Shown here one piece after another: positions 1 through 6,476 of a stretch of 6,476 nucleotides of DNA (position 1 is its first letter; every line of letters begins with the position of its first letter). The translations under genes were made by a program, and so were the position numbers. The notes under the pieces were generated by a model, which worked only from the letters and a program-made list of their open reading frames with translations, was not told the DNA's origin and made no database searches. The stretch is from Capsulimonas sp. (GTDB lineage Bacteria > Armatimonadota > Armatimonadia > Armatimonadales > Capsulimonadaceae). Location: NCBI GenBank assembly GCA_025963815.1, contig JAOQAA010000181.1, forward strand, positions 1 to 6,476, in the 5' to 3' direction.

Positions 1-59
1 CGACGCCTGTACGGATTTCATATCCAGGGAGCCAACGCGGGGAAATAAATCCCAGGCTC

Positions 60-1865
60 TTATTTGCGCGCTTCCAGTTCTTCCCAACGCTTGTACAGCG
101 CCGCGACTTTCGTCTGGGCGTCTTCAATAGCGGCGACGGCTTCTTGTAGTTTTTTATAATCCGCAACGATATCCGCATCGGAGAGGTGCGACTGGAAGTT
201 TTCCAGCTCGGCTTCGGCGGCGAGGATCGTCTCCTCGATCTTCTCCAACTCCCGCTGCTCATTGCGCGCGAGGCGCTGAGCATTTCGGTCGCTTGAGCTG
301 GGCCGTTTGGCTTGCGGCGCTGCGGGCGCCGGTTTGGGCGGCTTTGGCGCGGGGCGCTGGGCCTGCTCCCACTGGTAGTAGCCAGCGTAGAAACGGGCGC
401 CGCCACGGCCGTCGAGAGCGAGGAGGTCCGGGCAGACACGGTCCAGCAAGTAGCGGTCGTGGGTGACGAGGATCAGAGCGCCGGGGAAGTCTTGCAGGCT
501 GTCTTCGAGCACTTCGAGGGAGGCGATATCCAGATCGTTGGTCGGTTCGTCCAGGATCAGCAGGTCGGCAGGCTGGAGCATGAGCTGGGCGATCAGGACG
601 CGGGCCTGCTCGCCGCCCGAAAGACGGCTGAGTGGGACATCCAATTGCTCGGTGCGGAACAAGAAGCGTTTTGCCCAGCCTGAGACGTGGACTGGCTGGC
701 CATTAAACGTGACGGTGTCGCGGTCGCCGGCGAGCGCCTGCCGCAGCGACAGCTTCAGGTCCAATTGATCGCGCCGGTTCTGGTCGAACTTGACGATGTT
801 GAGCTGATCCGCGCGCTTGATCGTCCCCGTGTCCGGATCAAGATCGCCGGTGAGGATGCGCAGGAAGGAGGTCTTGCCGCTGCCGTTCGGCCCCAGCAGG
901 CCCAGCTTGAGTCCAGGAGACAGCACAACGCTGACGTCGTCAAAGAGCTGCTTGCCGCCGAGACTCTTGCCGATCTCATGGGCGACGATCAGTTCGCGCG
1001 TCTTGCGTCCGCTGCCAGTAAAGTCGATCTGCGCCGTGGTCTGCGTGTTGCGCTGCTTGACGTCGGAAAGGCTCTCGATCAGCTTCCCGGCGGCGTCAAT
1101 GCGATACTGCGCCTTGGTCGTCCGCGCCTGCGGGCCGCGCCGCAGCCAGTCAACTTCCTTCTTTACTTTCTGGGCCAGGGTATGCTCTTGATGCGCCTGC
1201 GCCTCCAGCAATTCTTCCTTGCGCGCCAAGAACTCGCTGTAGTTGCCTTCGATGCTGAGATACCCCTGTGGGTAGACGCGGTTCAGTTCCACCATGCGTG
1301 ACGTGACGTTTTCCAGGAAGACGCGGTCGTGGGTGATCAGAATAAACCCGAAGCCAGGATTCTTGAGCAGGGCCTCCAGCCAGAGAATGCCCTCCATGTC
1401 CAAGTGGTTCGTCGGTTCATCCAGAAACACCATGTCGCACTTGAGAATGAGCGCCCGCGCCAGCGCGAGACGCTTGCGCCAGCCGCCCGAAAGCGTGTCC
1501 ACCACCTGGGTGTCGTCGTCGAACCCGACCTGGCCCAGAATGATGTTGACCTCGGTCTCCTTCTCGTAATCCTCCAGATGCTGGCCGGCCAGCGCCTCCA
1601 TCAGCACTTCGCCGGTGGTGGCGCCCGTCGGGAAGATGTCCTCCTGGGGGAGATACGCAAACCGCGCGCCCTTGCGCGTGGAGACCGTTCCCGAATCCGG
1701 CTTTTCCGCGCCGGCGAAGATTTTGAGCAGCGTGGATTTCCCCGCGCCGTTCGGACCGATGAGACCAAGGCGCTCGCCGTCGGAGACGCCCATGGAGACT
1801 CCGTCGAACAGCGGCCGAGCGCCGTAGGATTTGGAGAGAGATTCGCAGCTAAGAAGCAGAGCCAT
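60..1865 (-). CDS. uup: ABC-F family ATPase, Uup type
   Basis: Cytoplasmic ABC-F ATPase with two nucleotide-binding domains on one 601-residue chain and no membrane segments. Domain 1: Walker A GPNGAGKST (37-45), signature LSGGW (125-129), Walker B ending LDEPTNHLD (148-156, catalytic E150), H-switch H179. The interdomain linker (about 190-285) carries the charged stretch EVDWLRRGPQARTTK (237-251) characteristic of Uup. Domain 2: GPNGSGKTS (325-333), LSGGEQ (415-420), LDEPTNDLD (438-446, E440), H469. A Pro/Ala/Lys hinge (503-519) leads to a charged C-terminal coiled coil (about 530-600), the extra domain that separates Uup from EttA and most antibiotic-resistance ABC-Fs. Length is close to the E. 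coli protein (about 635). Family knowledge: Uup binds branched DNA through the C-terminal domain, affects transposon precise excision, and is linked to ribosome function. All ATPase residues are intact, so it should be active. ATG start at 1863-1865, supported by an AAGG seven bases upstream and homology beginning at once. The exact substrate is not deducible. Confidence 0.95.
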   Translation of the reverse strand: MALLLSCESLSKSYGARPLFDGVSMGVSDGERLGLIGPNGAGKSTLLKIFAGAEKPDSGTVSTRKGARFAYLPQEDIFPTGATTGEVLMEALAGQHLEDYEKETEVNIILGQVGFDDDTQVVDTLSGGWRKRLALARALILKCDMVFLDEPTNHLDMEGILWLEALLKNPGFGFILITHDRVFLENVTSRMVELNRVYPQGYLSIEGNYSEFLARKEELLEAQAHQEHTLAQKVKKEVDWLRRGPQARTTKAQYRIDAAGKLIESLSDVKQRNTQTTAQIDFTGSGRKTRELIVAHEIGKSLGGKQLFDDVSVVLSPGLKLGLLGPNGSGKTSFLRILTGDLDPDTGTIKRADQLNIVKFDQNRRDQLDLKLSLRQALAGDRDTVTFNGQPVHVSGWAKRFLFRTEQLDVPLSRLSGGEQARVLIAQLMLQPADLLILDEPTNDLDIASLEVLEDSLQDFPGALILVTHDRYLLDRVCPDLLALDGRGGARFYAGYYQWEQAQRPAPKPPKPAPAAPQAKRPSSSDRNAQRLARNEQRELEKIEETILAAEAELENFQSHLSDADIVADYKKLQEAVAAIEDAQTKVAALYKRWEELEARK

Positions 1866-1872
1866 ACAATAA

Positions 1873-1876
1873 CCTT
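1873..1876 (-). promoter_or_regulatory. Weak Shine-Dalgarno site of uup
   Basis: On the minus strand an AAGG tetramer lies seven bases before the ATG at 1863-1865. It is the only purine-rich ribosome-binding candidate near the start and supports this ATG. It is short, so the match alone is modest evidence. Confidence 0.5.
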
Positions 1877-1894
1877 GTCAACGAGAATGGCTTG

Positions 1895-1924
1895 ATTCTA
1901 CCAGACATTGGCGTGGTTTGTTAC
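1895..1924 (-). promoter_or_regulatory. Candidate sigma-70-type promoter of uup
   Basis: Minus strand: a TAGAAT box (1895-1900, five of six to TATAAT) is preceded by TGG (1901-1903), giving an extended -10 of the TGn form. A weak -35 candidate GTAACA (1919-1924, four of six to TTGACA) sits 18 bases upstream. Transcription would begin near 1888, leaving a leader of roughly 23 bases that contains the AAGG. It lies in the only intergenic space available, so uup can plausibly be expressed independently of the large upstream gene. It rests on consensus matching only. The phylum's sigma-factor preferences are unknown. Confidence 0.4.
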
Positions 1925-1966
1925 CGACCGAGCTTGCATTAAGATAGCGAAAGATGGAAAACGCGT

Positions 1967-4900
1967 CTATTTCGGCGCGGGCGGGGGCGCGCCGGCGGCG
2001 GGCAGGGGGCTGTTGAAGGGCGCCCAGGCGCCGGGGTTTTCGGTAGAGATCTTCTTGAGATCGCCGAGCGCCTGCTGGGAAAAGTCGTTCCAGGCGGAGT
2101 ACTGGTTTTGCAGGAACTGGTCCGTGACCGGCCCGATGGTGGGGGCGCTGTCCGGCAGGAACGGCTGGCCGCCCTTGGGGACAGTGGCGTTCGGGCGCGG
2201 GCCGAGATGAACCGCATCGCTGGTCGCCTGACGCTCGGTTTTGGAGGCGAAGCCGGAGAAGTTCTTCCAGTAATCCAATCCCTGCGTCTTGGCGCCCGCG
2301 TTTTCCGCCGCCTCGGCGAAACGGTTGATATACTTATAAATTTCGTATTCACGCGACGCCGTTACCACATCGCCGGCGCACTGGTGCATGATATGCTGGA
2401 TCATTTCCAGATTGGAAAGGGCTGCCTGGTAGGCTTCCTGTCCAATCACCTTAATCCCAGTGGCGGCGCCCGCCGCCGGAACGGTCATGCGGCCGGCCCC
2501 GGGTCCGATATATGCTTCCGACGTGAACGCATTGGCCTCCATTTGCTTGGAGGTGATGGTCTTCGCCAGGTCGATCTGTTCGGGCGAACCAGGCGCGGCG
2601 GCGTTGTACTTCTTCATCAACTCGTCGATCTCAAGAAGCAGCTTGTTACGCTCGACAACGTTCTCACCACCCGCGAGTTTGGGAACGAGTTCTTGGATCT
2701 TTGGATCTTTAACGTCCACGCCAATCTTCGAAGCATACGCCTCCACTTCAGCGATGCGCGCTGGGTCGCCTTCGGCGTGGGCGAGCATCTTGGCGATATT
2801 GAGCTTTTCGGCCTCACCCGTCACCCGGCCGAGCACTGCTGCTTGATCGGCTTTCGACATTCCGGGCAAGATCTTCTCGTAGAGGGTCAGGCGGCTGGCT
2901 TGGGTGTAGAAGTTCATGCGGAGCGCCTCGCTCCAGCCCGGGCCGTACCGGCCGGCCATGTGCTTTTCGGCGGCGATCATATCCGCGCCGGCGTTCTCGC
3001 CGTAGGTGGAAAGGTCGATGTCGCTTACCTTTTCACTGCTGGCGCCGCTGACGGGCTTGGCATTGAACTTCGTTTCGAGCTCGCCCAGAATGCTCGTGCG
3101 GCGTTCGAAGAGTTTCGCAGCCGCTTGGCGCATCTCCGGCGTACCTTGATCCAGCATGCCCAGAAGCTGCTTCCAATTTCCGTGCTCCATGATGAGGCCG
3201 TCGATCGCCTTGGCGTCGCCCTTGAGGATGGCGGCGATCTTTTCATTGCCTGGCTCCATCAGCGCCGTGAGCAGCCCCGTGCGGCGGACACCCTCCTCAC
3301 CGGAGATAATAATCTGGGTGCGCGCGCCGGAGGTCATCTGCTTGACGAAGACTTCTTCGCTGACCTCCCCGATCTCCTTGAGACGGCCGGCGTCGGCGAG
3401 CGCCTTGTACTGGGCGCGGGCGACCTTCTCCATCTCGGCGATGGCGGGCTTGCCGGCGTCGACAGCGCCGCCGAGGTGAGCGAGGATCTTCTCCTTCAGA
3501 CCAGCGCCGTGCTTCTCCAGCATCGCGCCCAGTTTTTGCATCCACTCGGGGGTCTTGCCGGCGGCGATGGCCTCGCGGATCGCCGGCGCCAGCGCCTTGA
3601 AGGAAGACGCGGCGGCTTTGACGTCCAGAATAGCCGCGACAATATCTAAAGCCAGCCAGATCAGCGACGGGTCTTCCTGAGAGATGGCGCGCGCCTTCTC
3701 GAAGTCCGTCCCCGCTTCGGCCTGAGCCAGCGCGTAGTTGCTCAAACTGTTGGCGGCCTGCGCCGTGCTGACGACGGCGCTGCCGGCCGTCGCCACCACA
3801 GCCGTGGCGGTGCCGGCGGTCGCGAAGATCGCCACCAGGCCCAGCCCCAGCGCGAGCGCGCCGACCAGCAGGTTCACCAACATTTCGTCGTCATGGACAT
3901 CCTTGACCTTCTCATCGACGACTTTGGACTGCCACGAGCTGGGACCGTAGCCGAGATCCGCCTTGGCGCCGGTCACAAGCGTGGCGTTGTTCCAGATATT
4001 GAGCTTGCCGCTGGCGAGAGCCTCCCGCACCGTCTCGATGTTGTGCAGTTTTTCGACGATCATCGGGGCCAGCTCGTCGGCCGCGTTGTTCCTCCAGATT
4101 TTCCAGCCCTGCGAAGCTGCTCCTCGGGAGATGTTCTCCAGTGAGGACGTATTGGATTCGCCCTCCGCGCCGTAAGCCGCCAGGATGGGGTATAGCCCCT
4201 CCTTCTGGCCGCGCACGATGCTGACCTGGCGGCGAGCCTCCTTGATCTGATTGTCCAACTCCTGCGCCTCCGCCTCCTTGCCGGGAATCACACTCTTGGT
4301 GGACATTCCAGGTACGGAGTTGTTGTTGGCGTTGGATTGTAAACAGGCGTCGTACTGCTTGAACAGGTCCTCCAGCTTTTTGCGCGGCGGGACCAGTTCA
4401 CCGGCGGCGGCCGCCATGTTCTTGGTTTCGTCGTTGTCCGCCATCGTATGCGGCGTTGGCGCGGTATCGTCTCCGGTGCCCTTGCCCTTGATGCTCGGCG
4501 CGGCCGGAAGCCCGTAACGCTCGCGCTCGGCGTTGATCCGCTTCTCGCTCTCGGCGAGGATTATGCCCGCCTTTTTCTTCGCCTGCTCTTCAAACGCTTT
4601 GAACAGATCGTCATGCTCCTTGACGATTTCCGGTTTCACCCCGGCCGTCGTGGTGACGCACAGCGTAGCGTCGGCGGCCTGATCCGGCTTAAAGGCGGCG
4701 TTAAAATCGTATGAGCGGCTATTGAGGGTGGCGAGGTCATCCAAAAAGTCGATCGCCGCTTTATAACCGTCGGCGGCAATCACCTTCTCGATCATCGTCT
4801 TGGCGGCGGGCGCGTCGGCATAAAGCGTCTTCCCTTTGTACGAAACGGCCTTCATGCCTGCCGGAACGCCGGTAGGCGGCGGCGACACCGCGCTGCCAGG

Positions 4901-6457
4901 CGCGGGCGGAGCGGACGGAGCTGCGGCGGGAGCAGGCGCCGGAGTGTTAGTCGGGTCGCGCATGACCTGCCGAGCAACGGCGCCCTGCTGGATCGTGTGC
5001 GTCAGTTCATGCGCCAGCAGGCGATCGCCCTCGCTCGTTCCCGGCTGGTACTCGCCGCTGCGAAAGGCGATATTCGGACCGACCGTGTAGGCGCGAGCGG
5101 ACACGGCCTCGGCGGAGCGGGACGCCTGAGCGTCGGCGTGAATGCGCACCTGACTGAAATCGTGGCCGAAGCGCGGCTCCATAAAGTCCCGTGTCGCCGG
5201 GCTTAACGTCTGCCCACCGGAGGAGACAACGTTCTGCACTAGCGGCCCGGCGTCCTCGGAAACCTCTGGCCCCTGCCCCGCCCTGGCGACAACTTCCGCC
5301 GCACGCGCCGCGCGGCAGTTCGGACAATCACACACGCCGGGAGCAGCGCACTGACGCTGGACGACCGGCTCCTCCGCCCGCATCACACGATCCGCAATCT
5401 GATCGGCCTCCGTTTCCATGGGATCGCCGGGCATGCTGACGGTCAGCTTTGCCTGCATATCCGGTGGAAGATCGGAGGCTCCGGCGGAGGGATCGTATCC
5501 GGCGGGAGCATCCAGCCCCGTGCTTTTGACTTTTTCCGGCGCGCACTGGACCCAGGATTTAATATTGGCGCCTTCTTTAATTCCATGGTCCGATGTCGTA
5601 TCGTACGTCTGATTCTCCGTGTCCGCCGCAGTCACTTCAACGTCCACAATTTTCCAATCAGCCGATTGCTCCTTGCCGATCAGCCGGGCATGCAGGTTTG
5701 TGAAATGGGATTTGTCGATCGCGAGGTGCTTGTTCTCGTGCGCGTCCAGCACCCCGTAGAACCGATTCCACTCCGCCTGGATCGGCGCGCATTGGCTGGA
5801 CAGCTCCGACCACTGCGGCATTTCCTTTGTCTCAATAACGACGATAGTCGCCTTCGTGACCTTGTTGTTCCCATCGTACTCGTACTGAGGATCGGGAATG
5901 AGTTTCGGCAGGACGCTGGCGGACTCGCGAGAGCCGTTGTTGGTCATCACGTCCCAGAGCTGAGACAGGTTCGGGGCGGAAAGTGTGCGCGTGGCCGGCT
6001 TGACAGTGATCGTCGTGGATCCGCCGCCGCCCGGTCCCATAGGGATGGGAGTATTGGGATCGGCCGGCGGGGCGGCGGGATCGGCCGGCGGCGCAGACCC
6101 CGCAGGAGGCGGCGCGTCGCCAGGAGCGCGCATGACCATGCGGTCGAGCGATCCGCCCGCCGGTTTCCCCTCTTGCTCCTTCCCATCAGACGCCTCCGAG
6201 GAGGGCGCGGCCTCGGCGCCCATCACATCGTCCGCGACCCGGTCCGCCTCCACCTCCTGGGGATCGCCCGGCTGGCTCACCGTCAGCTTGGCCTGGGGAC
6301 GCAGCACCGAAGTCTTCTGAAAGTCATGGGCAAAGAGAGAGGCGTTGGCCTTAGCGCGGGCAGTTTCTTCCGACGCCGATTTCTCAGCAGTTTCGGATTG
6401 GCTTGGGACGGATGAAGGATCGCGTGAATGGGTAAGAGCGACCTCGGTGGGCGCCAC
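1967..6457 (-). CDS. Giant DUF4157 (eCIS core domain) multidomain cargo-like protein with DUF922-like and NTase-like regions
   Basis: 1496 residues from a GTG at 6455-6457, stop TAG at 1967-1969. Order: low-complexity N-terminus (1-40); leader motif copy 1 (55-79); Pro-rich hinge (111-140); DUF922-like domain (about 165-308) with HENKH (240-244), YDTTSDHG (285-292) and cysteines C223/C305; leader copy 2 (335-359); cysteine cluster C370, C376, C378, C381; DUF4157 (about 416-493) with MEPRFGHDFSQVRIHAD and HELTHTIQQ (483-491); Pro-rich hinge (503-533); mostly helical charged region (535-855); hydrophobic hairpin (859-900); motif ISQEDPSLIWLALDIV (925-940); NTase-like SDIDL (1145-1149); long helical C-terminus; Pro/Ala tail. 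Family knowledge: DUF4157 marks proteins associated with extracellular contractile injection systems, often toxins or cargo. No Sec signal peptide is visible, which fits loading rather than Sec export. The function of this protein is inferred, not shown. The start is uncertain: the frame stays open to 6476, no Shine-Dalgarno precedes the GTG, and no other start codon lies upstream within the window, so the gene may begin outside it. Confidence 0.9.
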   Translation of the reverse strand: MAPTEVALTHSRDPSSVPSQSETAEKSASEETARAKANASLFAHDFQKTSVLRPQAKLTVSQPGDPQEVEADRVADDVMGAEAAPSSEASDGKEQEGKPAGGSLDRMVMRAPGDAPPPAGSAPPADPAAPPADPNTPIPMGPGGGGSTTITVKPATRTLSAPNLSQLWDVMTNNGSRESASVLPKLIPDPQYEYDGNNKVTKATIVVIETKEMPQWSELSSQCAPIQAEWNRFYGVLDAHENKHLAIDKSHFTNLHARLIGKEQSADWKIVDVEVTAADTENQTYDTTSDHGIKEGANIKSWVQCAPEKVKSTGLDAPAGYDPSAGASDLPPDMQAKLTVSMPGDPMETEADQIADRVMRAEEPVVQRQCAAPGVCDCPNCRAARAAEVVARAGQGPEVSEDAGPLVQNVVSSGGQTLSPATRDFMEPRFGHDFSQVRIHADAQASRSAEAVSARAYTVGPNIAFRSGEYQPGTSEGDRLLAHELTHTIQQGAVARQVMRDPTNTPAPAPAAAPSAPPAPGSAVSPPPTGVPAGMKAVSYKGKTLYADAPAAKTMIEKVIAADGYKAAIDFLDDLATLNSRSYDFNAAFKPDQAADATLCVTTTAGVKPEIVKEHDDLFKAFEEQAKKKAGIILAESEKRINAERERYGLPAAPSIKGKGTGDDTAPTPHTMADNDETKNMAAAAGELVPPRKKLEDLFKQYDACLQSNANNNSVPGMSTKSVIPGKEAEAQELDNQIKEARRQVSIVRGQKEGLYPILAAYGAEGESNTSSLENISRGAASQGWKIWRNNAADELAPMIVEKLHNIETVREALASGKLNIWNNATLVTGAKADLGYGPSSWQSKVVDEKVKDVHDDEMLVNLLVGALALGLGLVAIFATAGTATAVVATAGSAVVSTAQAANSLSNYALAQAEAGTDFEKARAISQEDPSLIWLALDIVAAILDVKAAASSFKALAPAIREAIAAGKTPEWMQKLGAMLEKHGAGLKEKILAHLGGAVDAGKPAIAEMEKVARAQYKALADAGRLKEIGEVSEEVFVKQMTSGARTQIIISGEEGVRRTGLLTALMEPGNEKIAAILKGDAKAIDGLIMEHGNWKQLLGMLDQGTPEMRQAAAKLFERRTSILGELETKFNAKPVSGASSEKVSDIDLSTYGENAGADMIAAEKHMAGRYGPGWSEALRMNFYTQASRLTLYEKILPGMSKADQAAVLGRVTGEAEKLNIAKMLAHAEGDPARIAEVEAYASKIGVDVKDPKIQELVPKLAGGENVVERNKLLLEIDELMKKYNAAAPGSPEQIDLAKTITSKQMEANAFTSEAYIGPGAGRMTVPAAGAATGIKVIGQEAYQAALSNLEMIQHIMHQCAGDVVTASREYEIYKYINRFAEAAENAGAKTQGLDYWKNFSGFASKTERQATSDAVHLGPRPNATVPKGGQPFLPDSAPTIGPVTDQFLQNQYSAWNDFSQQALGDLKKISTENPGAWAPFNSPLPAAGAPPPAPK
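5381..5455 (-). repeat. Leader motif, copy 2 (residues 335-359)
   Basis: Second in-frame copy beginning QAKLTVSMPGDP and ending EADQIADRVM, exactly 280 residues after the first. This copy is in the usual position, about 55 residues before a complete DUF4157 domain and followed by a cysteine-rich linker. The nucleotide sequences also remain recognisably alike, for example a shared ggatcgcc core on the plus strand, pointing to true duplication or fusion of related genes. Confidence 0.85.
6056..6091. repeat. Two 15-base direct repeats, period 21, in the first Pro-rich hinge
   Basis: The plus-strand word gggatcggccggcgg occurs at 6056-6070 and 6077-6091. The 21-base period keeps the reading frame and encodes a doubled PPADP element near residues 123-134. 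It probably reflects slippage expanding a flexible hinge between the leader and the DUF922-like domain, with no separate function implied. Confidence 0.7.
6221..6295 (-). repeat. Leader motif, copy 1 (residues 55-79)
   Basis: A 25-residue element beginning QAKLTVSQPGDP and ending EADRVADDVM. It matches the segment usually found N-terminal to DUF4157 in injection-system-associated proteins, but here DUF4157 does not follow. A Pro-rich hinge and a DUF922-like domain come instead. Nineteen of 25 residues are identical to the copy at 5381-5455. It is preceded by SLFAHDFQ (40-47), an opener I recall from this family. Confidence 0.85.
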
Positions 6458-6476
6458 AAGTGGGTCGGAAACACTC

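Noticed and set aside
29..59. Possible terminator hairpin just after the uup stop
   Set aside because: A five-base inverted repeat (29-33 with 55-59) encloses a four-base one (40-43 with 50-53), but the arms are short, unevenly spaced, and no U-tract follows on the transcript. Not convincing as an intrinsic terminator.
687..1301. Plus-strand open frame of 204 codons opposite uup
   Set aside because: It is fully contained in uup, whose domain motifs are unambiguous. No domain or credible ribosome-binding site was seen.
60..1865. uup as antibiotic-resistance ABC-F or immunity factor for the neighbouring protein
   Set aside because: The RRGPQARTTK linker and C-terminal coiled coil place it with housekeeping Uup rather than resistance ABC-Fs, and nothing in the sequence links it to protection against the DUF4157 protein.
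1877..1882. Perfect TTGACA on the minus strand just before uup
   Set aside because: A -10 at normal spacing would fall inside the uup coding sequence after its start codon, and none is evident there. It probably arose by chance.
2108..3649. Long plus-strand open frame of 513 codons antisense to the large gene
   Set aside because: It lies wholly within the strongly supported minus-strand DUF4157 gene. Its translation shows no recognisable domain and is rich in Arg, Gly and Leu, as expected for the opposite strand of GC-rich coding DNA.
5585..6415. Plus-strand open frame of 276 codons opposite the N-terminal modules
   Set aside because: The translation is Arg-runs and low complexity, and it overlaps clear DUF922-like and leader sequence on the other strand. 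It is a GC-driven shadow.

Overview
This GC-rich bacterial window holds two protein-coding genes, both on the minus strand. One is a very large multidomain protein (1967-6457). The other, transcribed after it, is an ABC-F ATPase of the Uup type (60-1865). They are separated by 101 bases. No tRNA, rRNA, CRISPR array or insertion sequence was recognised. The organism cannot be named from the sequence. High GC plus a DUF4157 (eCIS core domain) protein suggests an environmental bacterium from one of the phyla rich in extracellular contractile injection systems.

Layout from right to left, the direction of transcription: 6476-6458 is open reading frame running off the window edge. 6457-1967 encodes 1496 residues or more. 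1966-1866 is a short intergenic region with a candidate promoter and a weak ribosome binding site for the next gene. 1865-60 is uup. 59-1 is downstream sequence with no convincing terminator.

The large protein is the interesting part. It has a leader motif (AKLTVS..PGDP..EAD..AD.VM), a proline-rich hinge, and a DUF922-like putative metallopeptidase domain containing HENKH. A second copy of the same leader follows, then a cysteine cluster, a DUF4157 domain containing HELTH, and a second proline-rich hinge. After that comes a payload of about 960 residues. The payload contains a hydrophobic helical hairpin, a segment I recall as conserved in DUF4157 cargo proteins, and near residue 1146 an SDIDL motif typical of nucleotidyltransferase folds. 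The simplest reading is a composite injection-system cargo: a first leader module carrying a protease, fused to a second complete leader/DUF4157/payload module. No structural genes of a contractile system and no obvious immunity gene lie in the window.

The uup gene looks like an ordinary housekeeping gene. It is probably transcribed at least partly from its own promoter, and I see no functional tie to its neighbour.
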